Part shown: one piece after another, positions 20,819 through 23,116 of the stretch
How the letters are laid out: each line of letters starts with the position of its first letter
Position numbering within the stretch: position 1 is the stretch's first letter
From: TWA4 sp051879195
Lineage (GTDB): Bacteria; Bacillota; Clostridia; Lachnospirales; Lachnospiraceae
Direction: 5' to 3'
NCBI GenBank assembly: GCA_051879195.1
Contig: JBJELO010000005.1
Coordinates: forward strand, 1 to 23,116
Length of the DNA stretch: 23,116 bases
Program-made: the position numbers and the translations under genes
The notes under the pieces: model-generated
What the model was told of the DNA's origin: nothing
What the model saw: only the letters and a program-made list of their open reading frames with translations
Databases searched by the model: none

Positions 20819-22591
20819 TTATCCCCCGTCTGATTTCAGCATTTTGTATTGCGGCAGTACCAATGTGCCATCCAGATAATTAATATATTCGATATTTTCT
20901 ATCTCTTTAGCACCTGCACTTTTATCCCAGTTATTAAAAACAAGAATATTTCCATTTCCTGTGGATACCAGAAATGGACTCATTGTTTTTCCTGAAATAC
21001 CTTTATAGTTTCCATTCACAGAATAATATGTATAATCTGAACTTTCCAGAATTATATCATTCCCTGGTTCCAAACAAATTTCATTGGCATCTAAAATACA
21101 AATATTCAATATCGCAAGCTTAAAAACCAAAGCATACAGTACAGCGGCATCTGATTTATCAAAAGTACCATGCCCCCTTAATACATTTCTTAAAGAAGTT
21201 GTCAGATAAACAACAGTATCTTCAACAGGCCTTTTAAAATCTTTTTCATAATTCGGCAGATATTTCTTAACAAGTACCATTTCGTTATCTGTAAGTATTT
21301 CGTCAAAAATGATATCCGCCGTCAAACCTGATTGTTTGTCCTCCTGATTCCCTTTTATAATTGCCTTATCAACAATCTTCGCCATAACACCAATATTACC
21401 AATTATCTTCCACTTGTTCTTCATCCAGCTGATTTGCTGTGAAAAATCCGAATTCAGTGTACAGGCTATGGCAAGTCTATACTGCAAATCTATGAAATCA
21501 AACAAAGCATATATTGAAGGTAATATATCCAGATCATTTATTATCATCTTCATGAAGTCCAGACACATTGCTGATCCTTTACCAATGCCTGAATATGAAG
21601 ATTTAAAAATTTCACTTCCAGTCAGTCTGAGAGGATGTTTCTTTGTTATTTTATGATCCAGCATAAAATCCTCTATCACACTTTCGATATTGATTCTTTC
21701 AAAGTGCTTAATCTCCGGTTTTTTAATAATTTTAATATTTTTCTGATTGGCAAGGAATTTTTCCAGATATTCATAATTTTCAGATTCTCCCAGAAACAAT
21801 GCTAAAATATTTGCATGCGGAAGCAAAACAACTTTTTTTATAGACTCTTCAGTATTCTTATCAAGTCCGTTCCGACAATCTACAACAATTAAATAATAAA
21901 AAAAGCTTTCCATTGTAACTTTCTCATAGCCTGCAAGATCAGTGTTATCCACAATAAGCACTTTTATCGTGCCTTTCCAGGGAACCCGGGAAAAAGTGGA
22001 AACTCTCTCATAACAATTCGTTATACTATACCACGCTGTGCATTCGTGATTCTCTCCATTTCTTATAAATTTTGCCATATTAGCTGCAGACGACAATATA
22101 ATTGTATGTTTCCAGTACAAATAACTTCCAACTGCAAACAGCGATATATATATCCACATTGCGATTGAAGTAATTCTGAAAGCACCGTTCATCTCCATGA
22201 TCCCTTTGAACGCACAAACTTCAAGAACTATGCCCAAAAACACATCAAAGATTACAGCAGATTTTAATAAATAACGGAACGTTCCCGCTGATTCAGACTG
22301 CCTGATATTCGGAAGACAGCCACATATATTGTTCAATACAGCGATTAACAACAGTATTATGAAATACAATGTTAAAAACGTTAATATGACATACTCAATT
22401 CCTTTTTTCATAACAGGCGGAATCACCGCAGAATAGAAATTATACAATAAGTTTTTAAGCGTGCTCATTACAGGAATTTCATTCAGCCAGTTCCATGTTG
22501 CAATGTTCATTGCAACAATCAGCAACAGTAAAATTGCCACCCAATATGCAGTATCACGCCTCGAGTTGTTCCATCTCTTTGTTTCATTCAT
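20819..22591 (-). CDS. Four-TM membrane protein with cytosolic Rossmann-like region and RGHG (HEPN-like) C-terminus
   Basis: 590 residues from ATG 22591 (GGGTGA five nt upstream). A GTG at 22600 overlapping the previous stop as GTGA gives 593; numbering here uses that longer form. Four membrane helices at about 20-38, 69-89, 110-131 and 143-163. Residues ~210-295 look Rossmannoid with alternating strands ('GTIKVLIVDNTDLAG', 'FFYYLIVVDCRNG', 'ANILALFLGES', 'NIKIIKKPE') but no Walker A. A helical region follows, then 'TTSLRNVLRGHGTF' with R471-x5-H477 and a beta-rich end ('SPFLVSTGNGNILVFNN', 'EYINYLDGTLVLPQ'). The end resembles that of the preceding gene. Noticeably A+T-rich compared with the left of the window. 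Function unknown; I infer a membrane-anchored component of the cassette. Confidence 0.7.
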   Translation of the reverse strand: MNETKRWNNSRRDTAYWVAILLLLIVAMNIATWNWLNEIPVMSTLKNLLYNFYSAVIPPVMKKGIEYVILTFLTLYFIILLLIAVLNNICGCLPNIRQSESAGTFRYLLKSAVIFDVFLGIVLEVCAFKGIMEMNGAFRITSIAMWIYISLFAVGSYLYWKHTIILSSAANMAKFIRNGENHECTAWYSITNCYERVSTFSRVPWKGTIKVLIVDNTDLAGYEKVTMESFFYYLIVVDCRNGLDKNTEESIKKVVLLPHANILALFLGESENYEYLEKFLANQKNIKIIKKPEIKHFERINIESVIEDFMLDHKITKKHPLRLTGSEIFKSSYSGIGKGSAMCLDFMKMIINDLDILPSIYALFDFIDLQYRLAIACTLNSDFSQQISWMKNKWKIIGNIGVMAKIVDKAIIKGNQEDKQSGLTADIIFDEILTDNEMVLVKKYLPNYEKDFKRPVEDTVVYLTTSLRNVLRGHGTFDKSDAAVLYALVFKLAILNICILDANEICLEPGNDIILESSDYTYYSVNGNYKGISGKTMSPFLVSTGNGNILVFNNWDKSAGAKEIENIEYINYLDGTLVLPQYKMLKSDGG

Positions 22592-22596
22592 ACTGT

Positions 22597-23116
22597 TCAC
22601 CCGTGTATATCCAATGGCAGAGCGATACTGTTGCCCATTTGAAACGACTCATATCTGAACTCTTCATATCTATCATCAATAGAGTACAAATAATATGGTA
22701 CATCGCCCGAATATATAACCCAGCCAAATTCTTCCAGGTTATCCAAATCATCTGTTAACATCTGGCATTCAATAAGACAACCAATTAAAAATACAAGTAT
22801 TTTAATTAATTTCAGATTAATCTCCTGTGATATTTCAAAAGTAAACACTCCATGTCCTCTTGTATAATCCCGTAACCTATTGGCAGCATCCAGAATTTCC
22901 TGTACTGAATAACTGGAGAATTCATACTCTCTGGAGGCAACGATCATCCAAAGATCGTTAAAAGTACTGAAGACCTCTTTTCCCTCCCCATAATTATTTA
23001 ATACCTTTTTAAACTCTTCATCTTTATCGACTATGTCATTAAATAAATTTCTCCATTTATTCTCAACAGTAAAAAGTTTGCATGCTTAAGAAGCCTGTGA
23101 ATCCCAGTAGATTCCA
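22597..23116 (-). pseudogene. RGHG (HEPN-like) protein, 3' part; 5' end outside window and apparent frameshift near 23071
   Basis: The frame that ends at 22597 is open back to a TAA at 23086-23088. The first ATG (22947) has no Shine-Dalgarno, and there is no ATG, GTG or TTG in the 46 codons before it, although these codons read like protein (TVENKWRNLFNDIVDKDEEF and onward). In another minus-strand frame the window edge reads 'ESTGIHRLLKHAN', which joins this frame if one base is added at the five-base homopolymer 23071-23075. I infer one gene broken by a one-base loss (real or a sequencing error). The visible part has 'NRLRDYTRGHGVF' (R-x5-H) and ends 'PYYLYSIDDRYEEF' to 'GNSIALPLDIHG', matching the layout of the next gene's C-terminus. 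Its stop overlaps the alternative GTG start of that gene. Confidence 0.55.

Noticed and set aside
23067..23085. Programmed -1 ribosomal frameshift site
   Set aside because: C-TTT-TTA is not a full canonical slippery heptamer and no downstream stimulatory structure is evident; a base loss is simpler.

Overview
The window looks like a chromosomal segment of an anaerobic Gram-positive bacterium of the Clostridia, with a Lachnospiraceae-like flavour. The indications are strong AGGAGG-type ribosome binding sites, consensus sigma-A promoters, intrinsic terminators, and Firmicutes-typical families (TIGR01906/DUF1461, DUF975, split ThrE exporter, VanR/VanS-like two-component system, Amt-PII fusion). 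Species assignment from sequence alone is not possible. Most genes lie on the minus strand.

Bases 1-9220 are mostly housekeeping. They hold the tail of a TetR-type regulator (+). A minus-strand cluster follows: an HD-domain phosphohydrolase, the two halves of a threonine/serine exporter, and a TIGR01906 membrane protein. Next are a DEAD-box RNA helicase with an Arg/Glu-rich tail, mnmA (tRNA 2-thiouridylase) behind a perfect consensus promoter, an ammonium transporter fused to a PII sensor domain whose transcript starts almost directly in a terminator hairpin, and a DUF975 membrane protein.

Bases 9221-13970 hold the only large plus-strand block: an SLC13-like carboxylate/anion permease, a UroD-fold protein with the zinc-ligand pattern of MtaA-type methyltransferases, and a PucR/CdaR-type regulator. 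I infer a substrate-specific uptake and methyl-transfer module; the substrate is unknown. A near-palindromic terminator separates it from the next minus-strand genes.

Bases 14004-17263 hold a compact minus-strand sensory operon: a multi-spanning membrane protein, an OmpR-type response regulator and a histidine kinase joined by 4-nt ATGA overlaps, then a small two-TM protein.

Bases 17500-23116 hold the most interesting part. It is a minus-strand, partly A+T-rich four-gene cassette ending at a strong terminator. Its proteins are otherwise unfamiliar, but all four carry R-x4-6-H (HEPN RNase-type) motifs. In transcription order they are: an incomplete, apparently frameshifted RGHG protein; a four-TM protein with a related RGHG C-terminus; a 714-residue protein with a C-terminal RNKAAH motif; and a HEPN-like + TIR-like fusion whose W-x3-E motif resembles the catalytic glutamate site of TIR-type NAD-consuming enzymes. 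I propose this as a candidate, possibly undescribed, anti-phage/abortive-infection system.
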